This document shows, piece after piece, positions 17,269 to 25,520 of a stretch of DNA of 44,116 nucleotides. How positions within the stretch are numbered: position 1 is the stretch's first letter; the number at the start of each line of letters is the position of its first letter. The stretch spans positions 1-44,116 of the forward strand of contig CAMBPB010000015.1 in NCBI GenBank assembly GCA_945869465.1, given 5' to 3'. A program made the position numbers and the translations under genes. Source of the stretch: Prosthecobacter debontii (GTDB taxonomy: Bacteria > Verrucomicrobiota > Verrucomicrobiia > Verrucomicrobiales > Akkermansiaceae). The notes under the pieces are model-generated. The model saw only the letters and a program-made list of their open reading frames with translations. It was not told the DNA's origin and searched no databases.

Positions 17269-17297
17269 TGACCTGCGGATCAATCGATATCAGGTCA
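17269..17297. promoter_or_regulatory. Inverted repeat upstream of argB, possible operator
   Basis: TGACCTG (17269-17275) and CAGGTCA (17291-17297) form a perfect 7-bp inverted repeat with a 15-bp spacer, 45 bp before the argB start in the 307-bp mtnP-argB divergent region. It does not match the E. coli ARG box, so the regulator, if any, is unknown. I see nothing else in that region. Confidence 0.3.
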
Positions 17298-17342
17298 CCT
17301 TTGCGCTTCCGCCAGCCGCCGGCCCGCCCTATCCTTCCAACC

Positions 17343-18212
17343 GTGCAACCGATCGACAAAGCCGACGCCCTCATCGAAGCCCTGCCCTACTTTCAGGCAT
17401 TCCGCGGCAAGACCTTCCTCATCAAGATGGGCGGCTCGGCGATGGAAGACCCCGATCTCGTCGCCCGGGTCATGCGCGACATCGTGTTTCTCGAAGTCGC
17501 CGGCATCAATCCGATTGTCGTCCACGGCGGCGGCAAGGCGATCTCGGCGGCGATGGAACAGGCCGGCCTGGAGGCGAAATTCGTCGGCGGTTTCCGTGTC
17601 ACCACCGATGAGGCCATCGAGATTGTCGCCCGCGTGCTGTCCGAGGAAATCAATCCCAAGCTCGTCCGCATGATCCGCGACTTCGGCGGCAACGCGGTGG
17701 GCATCCCCGGCAACGACGTGTTTCTCGGCCAAAAAACCCAGGGCCTCGATGCCGAAGGGAAACGGGTGGATATTGGCCGCGTCGGCGAAGTGGTTGGCTG
17801 CCAACTCGCGCATTTGGACGCCGCGCATCAGGCTGGCATCGTGCCGGTGATCTCGCCGCTCGCCGCCGAACTGGCCACCGGCCGCCCGCTCAATATCAAC
17901 GCCGACCTCGCCGCCGCCGCTCTTGCCAAGGAACTCCGAGTCGCGAAACTGGTTTATCTATCCGACGTGCCCGGCCTGCTCTCCGATCCGAAGGACCCGG
18001 CCACTCTCATCAAATCCGTGACCCGCGCGGAGGCCGAGGCACTCATCGCCGACGGCACGATTTCCGGCGGCATGATCCCGAAAATCCGCAGTGCCGTGGA
18101 CGCGCTCAACGCCGGCGTGCGCAAGGTCCACTTCGTCGATGGTCGTCTGCCGCATGCCCTGCTGTTGGAGATTTTCACCGACGGCGGCGTCGGCACCGAA
18201 GTGGTGCGGTGA
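17343..18212 (+). CDS. argB: Acetylglutamate kinase
   Basis: This enzyme phosphorylates N-acetylglutamate in the second step of arginine biosynthesis. It shows the amino-acid kinase fold motifs: KMGGSAMED at 28-36 (phosphate-binding lysine and Gly loop), VVHGGGKAIS at 59-68, LNINADLAAAALAKEL (substrate-binding Asn), YLSDVPGLL, and SGGMIPKI near the end. The GTG at 17343 starts the protein at the usual distance (28 residues) from the first lysine. An upstream ATG at 17268 would place the inverted-repeat operator candidate inside the gene. The N-terminal helix (DALIEALPYFQAF) is the one that often mediates hexamers and arginine feedback inhibition in the family. It converges on the prepilin gene with an 11-bp gap. 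Confidence 0.94.
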   Translation: MQPIDKADALIEALPYFQAFRGKTFLIKMGGSAMEDPDLVARVMRDIVFLEVAGINPIVVHGGGKAISAAMEQAGLEAKFVGGFRVTTDEAIEIVARVLSEEINPKLVRMIRDFGGNAVGIPGNDVFLGQKTQGLDAEGKRVDIGRVGEVVGCQLAHLDAAHQAGIVPVISPLAAELATGRPLNINADLAAAALAKELRVAKLVYLSDVPGLLSDPKDPATLIKSVTRAEAEALIADGTISGGMIPKIRSAVDALNAGVRKVHFVDGRLPHALLLEIFTDGGVGTEVVR

Positions 18213-18223
18213 CCGGGATGCTC

Positions 18224-18802
18224 CTACCAGGTTTTCACGTCGTCGGCGGCCTTTCCGCCACCTTTCACGCCGTCGGCGCCATCGCTCCACACGGCCACCC
18301 GCTTGCCGTTCAGTGATGCGCCGCCGCCGCCAACCGGAGCCGGGGCGATGCGCTCGTTGTAATCCCCATCCAGCATGACATGATAGCCACCGCCCCATGG
18401 ATCGTAGAGGCCGGTCACCGATTTGCCGTCCGCGCTGTAGATCATTCCGTTCTTGTTGGCCTTGCCCTCCTTGGCTTGGAGGAACTTCACCGCACGGGTG
18501 TTCTTCGGGGTCGCCACTGTTTCGAGTCCGCTCAGAACCGTGATCAGGTTGGCGTCCACGTTCGTCTCGACGGTGGTATCGGCGGCATCATCGACCGGCA
18601 TGTAGCCGTATTCCGTGAAGAAATTGTTCACCGCAGCCTCGACCGCCGTCGCCGTCGCCAGTGAGGTGGTTCTTTTTGCTTTCTGGACGGCGGCGTTGCC
18701 GGCGGCGAATCCCGCGGCGGCCAATACTGCGATGATCGCGATGACGACGAGCAGTTCAACCAAAGTGAAGCCGCGCTGGCGACGGAAAGTAGGGGTGTTC
18801 AT
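18224..18802 (-). CDS. Type IV pilin-like / GspG-like prepilin
   Basis: The 192-residue protein has a short basic leader and the class III signal RQRGFTLVELLVVIAIIA, with cleavage after Gly11 and Glu at mature position 5, followed by a hydrophobic helix. The C-terminal part ends in GLYDPWGGGYHV and VWSDGADG, segments usual in type II secretion major pseudopilins (GspG), where they form the calcium-binding loop. It acts in the inner membrane as a pseudopilus or pilin subunit. ATG 18802 was chosen because it gives the correct 10-residue leader; a longer frame to 19117 is not signal-like. No assembly genes are adjacent, so the partner system lies elsewhere, as is common for the many orphan pilins in this phylum. 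Confidence 0.88.
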   Translation of the reverse strand: MNTPTFRRQRGFTLVELLVVIAIIAVLAAAGFAAGNAAVQKAKRTTSLATATAVEAAVNNFFTEYGYMPVDDAADTTVETNVDANLITVLSGLETVATPKNTRAVKFLQAKEGKANKNGMIYSADGKSVTGLYDPWGGGYHVMLDGDYNERIAPAPVGGGGASLNGKRVAVWSDGADGVKGGGKAADDVKTW

Positions 18803-18983
18803 GGCGGAATTAGGATGGGAGTTCGAGGTTGAGGCGCAAACACAAATTTCCGGGTTAGCCAAAAACGTTCCGGAACATTTCGCATTCACATGGTAAACAC
18901 CTAGATTCGGATCGGCCGCCTTGCAACATTTTATTTCAGCCTTTGCCGTTGCGGTCGCCAGCGCCCGGCGGCAAGATCCGGTC

Positions 18984-21341
18984 ATGTCCGGCGACAATCT
19001 GCGAGACGCGGTTCTCGATCTCATGCGCTCCCACCCGACCCAGCCGATGACCAAATCGGATCTGGCGCGTCGTCTCGAAGTTTCCACGGAAAACCGTGTG
19101 GCGCTCCGCAAAGCCATCGAGTCCCTGGTCGGCGACGGCCTGATTCAGGAAGGGAAAAAAGCGTGTTACCTGCTCCGCGCCAAATCCGGCAACGCCCTGT
19201 CCGGCACCCTCAAATTCCACCCGAAGGGGCATGCCTTCTTCTTCCCGGACATGACGGACGAGGCCAACCTCGCCACCGGCCTGGATCTGGTGGCGCTCAA
19301 CCGCGTCCACATCCCGCGCCGCGACACCGCCACCGCTCTGGATGGTGACCGCGTGATTGTTTCCATCCAGAAACCCAGTCCCAAGCGGCCATTCCGCACC
19401 CGCAGCGAGATCGTGCCGGATGTGCCCGCCGAGGCCCGCGGCAAGGTGGAGCGAATCCTCGCCCGCCGCTCCGGCCGCCTCGTCGGAATCTTCCGCAAAA
19501 AGGCCGGCTTCGGCTGGGTCGATTGCGAGGACAAGGCCATCGACGGCCGCATCGATGTCGTCGGCGACACCACCGCGCAACCCGGGCAACTCGTCGTCGT
19601 CGATCTGGAAAACTGGAGTGATTCCAACCTTGCGCCGCGCGGCCGGATCATCGAGGTGCTCGGTTGGCCCGGCGATCCCGGCGTGGACATCATTTCGGTG
19701 ATCCACCGCTTCGGGTTGCGCACCTCGTTTCCCGACGAGGTGCTCGCCGCCGCCCGCACCGTGCCGGAAACTCCGGAACCCGCCGAAATCGCCCGCCGCA
19801 AGGATTGGCGCGACAAACTCGTCATCACCATCGACCCTGCGGATGCCAAGGACCACGATGACGCCATCTGGCTGGAGAAAAAACCCGACGGCTGGACCCT
19901 CGCCGTCCACATCGCCGATGTTTCCCACTACATCAAACCCGGCAGCGCGATGGACAAGGAAGCCATCGAACGCGGCAACTCGACCTATCTGGTGGATCGC
20001 GTGCTGCCGATGCTGCCCGTCGAACTCAGCAACGGCATCTGCTCGCTCAAGCCCGATGTGGACCGCCTGACCAAATGCGCCGTGTTGGAAATTTCCGCCG
20101 ACGGGAAAATCACCAGTGCCGCGTTCATCGACGCCGTGATTCACAGCCGGGCCAAGCTTTCTTACGAACAGGCCCAGGCCATCCTCGATGGCAAACCCGC
20201 CCCGGAGGGCTCCGAAGCGCAGCTCGTGCCGATGGTGAGAGAAGGCTGGAAACTCGCCGCCACCCTGCGCCGCCGCCGTTTCGCCAGCGGCGCACTGGAT
20301 CTCGAAATGCCGGAAATCAAGATCCGCCTCGACGAGCAGGGCCGCGCGATCGCCGCCGATCCGGTCATCCACACCGAGAGCCACCAACTCGTCGAGGAGT
20401 GCATGCTGGCCGCCAACGAGGCCGTCGCCCGCATCCTGCGGGAGCGCATGAAACCCGCCGTCTATCGGATTCACGAGGATCCCGATCCCTCGCGGCTGAT
20501 GGACTACACCGAGACCGCCAAACTCCACGGCTACCGGCCCGGCGATCTAACCAACCGCGCCCACATCCAGAAACTGCTGGATGAATCCAAGGGCACGCCG
20601 GAGGAGCACATCATCAAACTCGGCCTACTCAAGAGCCTCAAACGCGCCGCCTACTCCGCCGAACCCATCGGCCACTACGGACTCGCCAAGGGCGACTACT
20701 GCCACTTCACCAGCCCGATCCGCCGTTATGCCGACCTCATCGTCCACCGCGCCCTGCAGCCGCTGTTAGCCAACCCGCCGCCGCGCCACGACACCACACC
20801 CTCGCAAGCCGATCTGCGCGAAATTTCCCGCCACATTTCCGATACCGAACGGACCTCCGCCGAGGCGGAAAGCGAGACCAAACAAATCAAACTCTTCGAC
20901 TACCTCCAACGCGTGGCCGACATGCACGACCCCCACAAGTTCGACGGCCTCGTCACCGACGTGCGCCCGATGGGCCTGATGGTGGAGATCCCGGACATGG
21001 GCATCCGCGGCGTGGTCAAACGCGAGGATCTCCCCGAAGGCCGCTGGCGGCTCGAAGCCCACCGCGGCGCTTGGGTTTCCTCCGATGGCAAGGTGATTCA
21101 AATGGGCATGCGCATCCCGCTCCACGTCACCGGCCTCGATCGCGAAAAACGTTTTGTGGATTTCGCCGTCGCCGGTCGTCCGACGACCGAGGGCACCAAA
21201 TCCATCAACGCGCGGCCCGCACCAACCGCCAAACACCATGGCAAGCCAAAGCCCAAAGCCGCCGCCAAACCCGCCGCCAAAGCCGGCCCGCCGAGCGCGC
21301 GCCAGCAACCGGGCAAGCTGAAAAACCGCCGTAAGCGCTGA
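18984..21341 (+). CDS. rnr: Ribonuclease R
   Basis: This is a 3'-to-5' exoribonuclease that degrades structured RNA in the cytoplasm. The 785-residue chain has an N-terminal winged-helix domain (PMTKSDLARRLEV), then cold-shock-like domains (SGTLKFHPKGHAFFF). The RNB catalytic domain carries DPADAKDHDDA starting at D284, whose aspartates bind Mg, and NSTYLVDRVLPMLP. A C-terminal S1 domain spans about 650-735 (KFDGLVTDVRPMGLMVEI), followed by a Lys/Ala/Pro-rich basic tail, all in the order known for RNase R. I preferred ATG 18984 over 18921 because homology begins at GDNLRDAV. lolA follows after 8 bp, so the two are probably co-transcribed. Confidence 0.95.
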   Translation: MSGDNLRDAVLDLMRSHPTQPMTKSDLARRLEVSTENRVALRKAIESLVGDGLIQEGKKACYLLRAKSGNALSGTLKFHPKGHAFFFPDMTDEANLATGLDLVALNRVHIPRRDTATALDGDRVIVSIQKPSPKRPFRTRSEIVPDVPAEARGKVERILARRSGRLVGIFRKKAGFGWVDCEDKAIDGRIDVVGDTTAQPGQLVVVDLENWSDSNLAPRGRIIEVLGWPGDPGVDIISVIHRFGLRTSFPDEVLAAARTVPETPEPAEIARRKDWRDKLVITIDPADAKDHDDAIWLEKKPDGWTLAVHIADVSHYIKPGSAMDKEAIERGNSTYLVDRVLPMLPVELSNGICSLKPDVDRLTKCAVLEISADGKITSAAFIDAVIHSRAKLSYEQAQAILDGKPAPEGSEAQLVPMVREGWKLAATLRRRRFASGALDLEMPEIKIRLDEQGRAIAADPVIHTESHQLVEECMLAANEAVARILRERMKPAVYRIHEDPDPSRLMDYTETAKLHGYRPGDLTNRAHIQKLLDESKGTPEEHIIKLGLLKSLKRAAYSAEPIGHYGLAKGDYCHFTSPIRRYADLIVHRALQPLLANPPPRHDTTPSQADLREISRHISDTERTSAEAESETKQIKLFDYLQRVADMHDPHKFDGLVTDVRPMGLMVEIPDMGIRGVVKREDLPEGRWRLEAHRGAWVSSDGKVIQMGMRIPLHVTGLDREKRFVDFAVAGRPTTEGTKSINARPAPTAKHHGKPKPKAAAKPAAKAGPPSARQQPGKLKNRRKR

Positions 21342-21349
21342 CCGAACCG

Positions 21350-21979
21350 ATGTTCATCCGCATCCTCTGTCTGCTGCTCGTCCTCTGCGCCATTCTTCGC
21401 GCCGACAACCCCGCGCTCGATGCCTGGTTAAAACGCCAGGCGACCATCGAAACCCTGGAAACCAGCTTCACCCAAGAGCGCAAACTCCCCTCTCTCAAGC
21501 AGCCAGTCACCACGCCCGGCAAGTTGTCATTCGCCAAACCCGGCCGCGTCCGCTGGCAACTCGGCGAACCCGCCGACACCCTCGCCCTATCCGATGGCGC
21601 CACTCTCACCCTGATCGATGTCGCCGCGAAAACGGCGCGTCAAGTCCCGGCGGATTCGCCGCAAGCCGCCCGTTTCTCGCTGCTCACCGGCAAGGGTTTT
21701 CAAAGCCCGGAAGCCTTCCACACGATGTTCGAGGTGGTGGAACACCGCGTCCAATCCGCCATCCATCAATATACGCTCAAAGCCAGGGACCGCCGCGTGC
21801 GCTCGCAAGTGCCATGGGTCTTCCTCGATATCGATCCTGCGAAAAACGAACTCCGGGTGATGGAACTGGAACTCCAGGACAAATCGCGCATCCGCACCCT
21901 GTTCCATCACTCCCGCTTCAACCTCAAGCTCGCCCCTGCCCTGTTCACCGCCGACCTAACGGGTCTGACGGTGAAATAA
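21350..21979 (+). CDS. LolA-like outer-membrane lipoprotein carrier protein
   Basis: This is a periplasmic chaperone that ferries lipoproteins from the LolCDE exporter to the outer membrane. The 209-residue product has a signal peptide (MFIRILCLLLVLCAILRA) and a mature part with ETSFTQERKLPSLKQP, GKLSFAKPGRVRWQL, a Q-x-P-like LIDVAAKTARQVP and VPWVFLDIDP. These strands follow the open-barrel fold of LolA/LolA-like (COG2834) proteins. It sits 8 bp after rnr and probably shares its transcript. In some genomes such proteins serve glycolipid transport rather than lipoproteins, so the exact cargo is open. Confidence 0.8.
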   Translation: MFIRILCLLLVLCAILRADNPALDAWLKRQATIETLETSFTQERKLPSLKQPVTTPGKLSFAKPGRVRWQLGEPADTLALSDGATLTLIDVAAKTARQVPADSPQAARFSLLTGKGFQSPEAFHTMFEVVEHRVQSAIHQYTLKARDRRVRSQVPWVFLDIDPAKNELRVMELELQDKSRIRTLFHHSRFNLKLAPALFTADLTGLTVK

Positions 21980-22063
21980 CCGTCTTGGATTGAGGCGGAC
22001 GGGGCTTGCTTGTTGACCTTCCTATTGTTAGGGCCGGTCTCGCCGCACCGAACATATGCCAAA

Positions 22064-22756
22064 TCAATTCCCGCCGGGACCAGATGCCTTGCGATCATGG
22101 CGGATGACGCGCGCTTCGCTCAAGAACACCGAATCCTCACCGATGTTGACCGCAAGATCGCCGATGCGTTCCAACGAGCGGGCGATAAAGATCAGGTGCA
22201 AAAGGTTTTCGGCACGTCCGTCCGAGTTTTCCAGCCGGCTGCTCAACAAGGCGATGACTTCCTTGTGCGCCTTGTCCAGTCCGGCGTCAGCCGACTTCAA
22301 ACTCTCACCGAGATCGGAATTGGCATCGGTGTAGGCCAACAGCGCGTCCCTCAGGAGTTTTTCCGCCATGGAATACAACGGTTCAATGACGGATGCCTCG
22401 ACCATCTCGGTGGACTTGCCGATTTTCTTCGCCCGTTTGGCGATGTTGACGGCGTGGTCGGAAATCCGTTCGAGGTTGCACGCCATCTTCATTGAGGTGA
22501 TCACGAGGCGCAGATCCGTGGCAACCGGATGAAATCTCACCAGAATATCCATGCCCAGATGATCGATTTTGAGTTCCAGCTCGTCCACCTCCGTGTCGTC
22601 GCCGATGACCACGCGGGCCAGATCGACATCGCGTGTTAGAAGCGAATGGATGGCCCGCTCGAGATTCAGGCGGGTCAGGCTGGCCATTAACAGGACATTG
22701 TCCTTCAGGCTCACCATGGAGTTGTCGATCTCGCGGAAAATGTGGGAGTTTTGCAT
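22064..22756 (-). CDS. phoU: Phosphate-transport regulator PhoU
   Basis: PhoU couples phosphate transporter status to the PhoR/PhoB two-component system. The 230-residue all-helical chain shows the two PhoU repeats: MASLTRLNLERAIHSLL with D-x-x-E-x-D (VIGDDTEVDELELKI), and ATDLRLVITSMKMACNLERISDHAVNIA, followed by the second copy ending HLIFIARSLERIGDLAVNIGED. The E-R-I-(S/G)-D metal-binding motifs are both present. It is the last gene of the pst operon, 23 bp after pstB, which is the usual place. It converges on lolA. Confidence 0.95.
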   Translation of the reverse strand: MQNSHIFREIDNSMVSLKDNVLLMASLTRLNLERAIHSLLTRDVDLARVVIGDDTEVDELELKIDHLGMDILVRFHPVATDLRLVITSMKMACNLERISDHAVNIAKRAKKIGKSTEMVEASVIEPLYSMAEKLLRDALLAYTDANSDLGESLKSADAGLDKAHKEVIALLSSRLENSDGRAENLLHLIFIARSLERIGDLAVNIGEDSVFLSEARVIRHDRKASGPGGN

Positions 22757-22779
22757 GGGAGCGGATGTTGGTTGTGTCG

Positions 22780-23580
22780 TCAGCCGAAACGGCCGGTGAT
22801 GTATTCTTCGGTTTTCCTGACGCGGGGGTTAGAGAAAATACGCTTGGTAGCGGAAAATTCCACCATTTCACCCATGTAAAAGAAGGCGGTGCGGTCGGAA
22901 ACGCGAGCGGCCTGCTGCATGTTGTGGGTGACGATGACGAAGGTGTAGTGGTGTTTGAGCTGCCAGATGAGTTCCTCGACCTTGGCGGTGGCGATGGGAT
23001 CGAGCGCGCTGCATGGCTCATCCATCAGGACCACGAGCGGTTTGACGGCGATGGTCCGGGCGATGCAAAGGCGCTGCTGCTGGCCGCCGGAAAGGCCGAG
23101 CGCGGATTCGTGGAGGCGGTCCTTCACCTCGTCCCAGAGTGCGGCGGCTTTGAGGCTTTCCTCGACGGTCTGGGCGATGACGGATTTGTTGCGCTCGCCG
23201 CGCATGCGCAGGCCGAAGGCGACGTTTTCAAAGATGCTGGAAGGGAAAGGGTTGGATTTCTGGAAGACCATGCCGACATCGCGGCGGAGTTTCACAACAT
23301 CGACCGAGGGATGATGGATGTTGACGCCTTTGACGAGGATTTCGCCCTGGGTGACGCGGGTGCCGATGATTTCGTCGTTCATGCGGTTGATGCAGCGCAG
23401 CAGGGTGGACTTGCCGCAACCGGAGGGACCGATGAAGGCGGTGACCTCGTTTTCTGTCAGGTCGAGGGTGATGTCCTTCAATGCCTGGGAGGAACCATAA
23501 CTGAACGACAGGTTGCGGATCTCCACGGCGGCGGCGGTGGTGGTCGGGGCGACAGATGGTTTATCCACTAGATCGTTCAT
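22780..23580 (-). CDS. pstB: Phosphate ABC transporter ATP-binding protein, copy 1
   Basis: This inner-membrane-associated ATPase powers phosphate uptake through PstC-PstA. The 266-residue chain has Walker [10 protein letters not shown] at 51-59, [15 protein letters not shown]-loop [10 protein letters not shown], signature LSGGQQQR, Walker [13 protein letters not shown] and the H-loop VTHNM. The CINRMND and SNPFP blocks are specific to PstB. It shares about half of its sequence with the neighbouring second PstB, pointing to duplication, and differs mainly in the first 20 residues and the helical subdomain. Confidence 0.94.
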   Translation of the reverse strand: MNDLVDKPSVAPTTTAAAVEIRNLSFSYGSSQALKDITLDLTENEVTAFIGPSGCGKSTLLRCINRMNDEIIGTRVTQGEILVKGVNIHHPSVDVVKLRRDVGMVFQKSNPFPSSIFENVAFGLRMRGERNKSVIAQTVEESLKAAALWDEVKDRLHESALGLSGGQQQRLCIARTIAVKPLVVLMDEPCSALDPIATAKVEELIWQLKHHYTFVIVTHNMQQAARVSDRTAFFYMGEMVEFSATKRIFSNPRVRKTEEYITGRFG

Positions 23581-23596
23581 GAGGGTGGTGGGTCGA

Positions 23597-24388
23597 TCAG
23601 CCGAAAGCGCCGGTGATGTAGGCTTCGGTTTGGGGGTTCTTGGGGTTCTCGAAAATCTGGAGGGTTTCTCCGTATTCGATGAGCTTGCCGAGATACATGA
23701 AGGCGGTGCGGTCCGAGCAACGCGTGGCCTGCGACATGTTGTGGGTGACGATGACGATGGTGAATTTCTGTTTCAGCTCGGTGATGAGTTCCTCGATTTT
23801 GAGGGTGGCGAGCGGATCGAGAGCGGCGCAGGGCTCGTCCATCAGGACGATGTCCGGCTCGGTGGCGATGACGCGCGCGATGCAAAGCCGTTGCTGCTGG
23901 CCGCCGGAGAGGCCGGTGGCGCTGGTGTGGAGGCGGTCCTTCACCTCGTCCCACAAAGCGGCGCTGGTGAGGGCTTTTTCGGCGGCGTCATCGAGCTCGG
24001 CGCGGTTTTTCACACCGGCGATGCGGAGGCCATAAACGACGTTTTCGTAGATGGATTTGGCGAAGGGATTGTATTTCTGGAAGACCATGCCGACGCGGCG
24101 GCGGAGTTCCTGGAGGTTGAGGTCCGGACGGTGGATGTCGATGTCGTGGATGTGGATGGAACCTGCGGTGACGCGCGCGCCGGGAATTCGGTCGTTGATG
24201 CGGTTGATGCAGCGGATCAGGGTGGACTTACCGCAACCGGACGGGCCGATGAATGCGGTGACCTGGCGGTCGGGAATATCCAGCGTGACATCATGCAGCA
24301 CCCGCTTCGCGCCGTAGGCGAAGTTGACATTGCGGATCTGGATCGCAGTGCCCATGGGGGTGGAAAGTTCTGGGGAGGAAGTTACCAT
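23597..24388 (-). CDS. pstB: Phosphate ABC transporter ATP-binding protein, copy 2
   Basis: This is the second PstB paralogue in the operon (263 residues). Walker [10 protein letters not shown] is at 48-56, followed by [47 protein letters not shown] and [13 protein letters not shown] chose ATG 24388, which overlaps the pstA stop codon and suggests translational coupling; ATG 24355 is an alternative 11 codons in. A longer frame reaching 24874 is only antisense-free readthrough of pstA sequence. Two PstB copies may form homo- or heterodimers; both have all catalytic motifs. Confidence 0.93.
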   Translation of the reverse strand: MVTSSPELSTPMGTAIQIRNVNFAYGAKRVLHDVTLDIPDRQVTAFIGPSGCGKSTLIRCINRINDRIPGARVTAGSIHIHDIDIHRPDLNLQELRRRVGMVFQKYNPFAKSIYENVVYGLRIAGVKNRAELDDAAEKALTSAALWDEVKDRLHTSATGLSGGQQQRLCIARVIATEPDIVLMDEPCAALDPLATLKIEELITELKQKFTIVIVTHNMSQATRCSDRTAFMYLGKLIEYGETLQIFENPKNPQTEAYITGAFG

Positions 24389-25509
24389 TTGAGGTTGCTG
24401 CGCATTTTGGCCCGGAGGACCATCGAGCCGGACGAGAGTATGGCGACGAGGATCAGGAAAACGAGCACCGAGCCGTATTGGGCGCGCTGGGTGTATTCGG
24501 AATTCGGGATACGGGCGGCCAGGGTGTAGATATGATAGGGAAGTGCTTGGACCTGGGAGGAGAGGATGCCGAAGGGATTGGAAAGCCCCTGCCACGGGAG
24601 ATCGTCCTTCGCGGCGACGGCGGCGGTGAACATGATGGGCGCGGTCTCCCCGGCCACGCGGGTAATGGCGAGCAGCGAGGAGGTAAGGATGCCGGGCAGC
24701 GAGTAGGGCAGCACGCATTTCCGGATCGTCTGCCAGCGGGTGCCGCCCATGGCGAGAGAGGCATCGCGGAAGCCCTGGGGCACGGCGCGCAACGATTCCT
24801 CGGAGGCAGTGATGATCACGGGCAGGATCATGCAGGCGAGCGTGGCGCAACCGGCAATGAGCGAGGAGTTCCACCCTTGGAAACTCAGCACCCAGTCATT
24901 GAGGAAAAGCGGAATGGCCAGCAAGGTGCGGTCCGAGGGCGTGGCGGTGATGACCGGCACGGCGAGCACGAACACCGAGAAACCGAAGAGCCCGAAGACG
25001 ATTGAGGGAATGCCGGCGAGGTTGAGGATCGCCAGGCGGACGGCGTGGATGAACGGGCTTTGTTTGGCGTATTCCGCCAGATAGATCGCGGCGCTGACAC
25101 CGAAGAACAGGGCGAGGATGATCGAGCCGACGGTGAGCAGCGCGGTGCCGACGATGGGCCCGGCAATGCCGCCGCCGGAGTAGGAGAAGGTGTGTTCGTT
25201 GTAGATGGCCTCACCCGGATGAGCGGCGAGATATTCGTTGTATCTCGATGCGGGAAGCTGGTGGCGCGTTCCTTGCAAATCGTCGAAAACATGGAGCGTT
25301 TCGTTTCTCGCGGTGAGGAACTCGGTGTCCACAAACGGGAACTTCGAGGTGAATAGAGCGGGTGCGCCATCGCTGATGATTTTCGCGAAGAGCAACACCG
25401 CGATGACCACGATGAGGTAGGTGATGCCACCGAGAAACAGACGCACCACGATATCCTTGAGGTATCCCTTTGGCAGTCCTTTGCGGATGAGTTTTTCTGG
25501 ATCGAACAT
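24382..25509 (-). CDS. pstA: Phosphate ABC transporter permease PstA
   Basis: This is one of two inner-membrane channel subunits. The protein (375 residues from ATG 25509, or 380 from GTG 25524, which overlaps the pstC stop) has a first membrane helix ([19 protein letters not shown]), a periplasmic loop of about 80 residues, then the MetI-type permease core. That core includes [21 protein letters not shown], the EAA-like [26 protein letters not shown] that contacts PstB, and [12 protein letters not shown], which is typical of PstA. The periplasmic loop ([20 protein letters not shown] and flanks) is longer than in E. coli. Confidence 0.94.
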   Translation of the reverse strand: MFDPEKLIRKGLPKGYLKDIVVRLFLGGITYLIVVIAVLLFAKIISDGAPALFTSKFPFVDTEFLTARNETLHVFDDLQGTRHQLPASRYNEYLAAHPGEAIYNEHTFSYSGGGIAGPIVGTALLTVGSIILALFFGVSAAIYLAEYAKQSPFIHAVRLAILNLAGIPSIVFGLFGFSVFVLAVPVITATPSDRTLLAIPLFLNDWVLSFQGWNSSLIAGCATLACMILPVIITASEESLRAVPQGFRDASLAMGGTRWQTIRKCVLPYSLPGILTSSLLAITRVAGETAPIMFTAAVAAKDDLPWQGLSNPFGILSSQVQALPYHIYTLAARIPNSEYTQRAQYGSVLVFLILVAILSSGSMVLRAKMRSNLKW

Positions 25510-25520
25510 GGCAGGTGGAA

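Noticed and set aside
18803..19117. N-terminal extension of the prepilin
   Set aside because: It would place the prepilin signal more than 100 residues into the chain, which is incompatible with processing.
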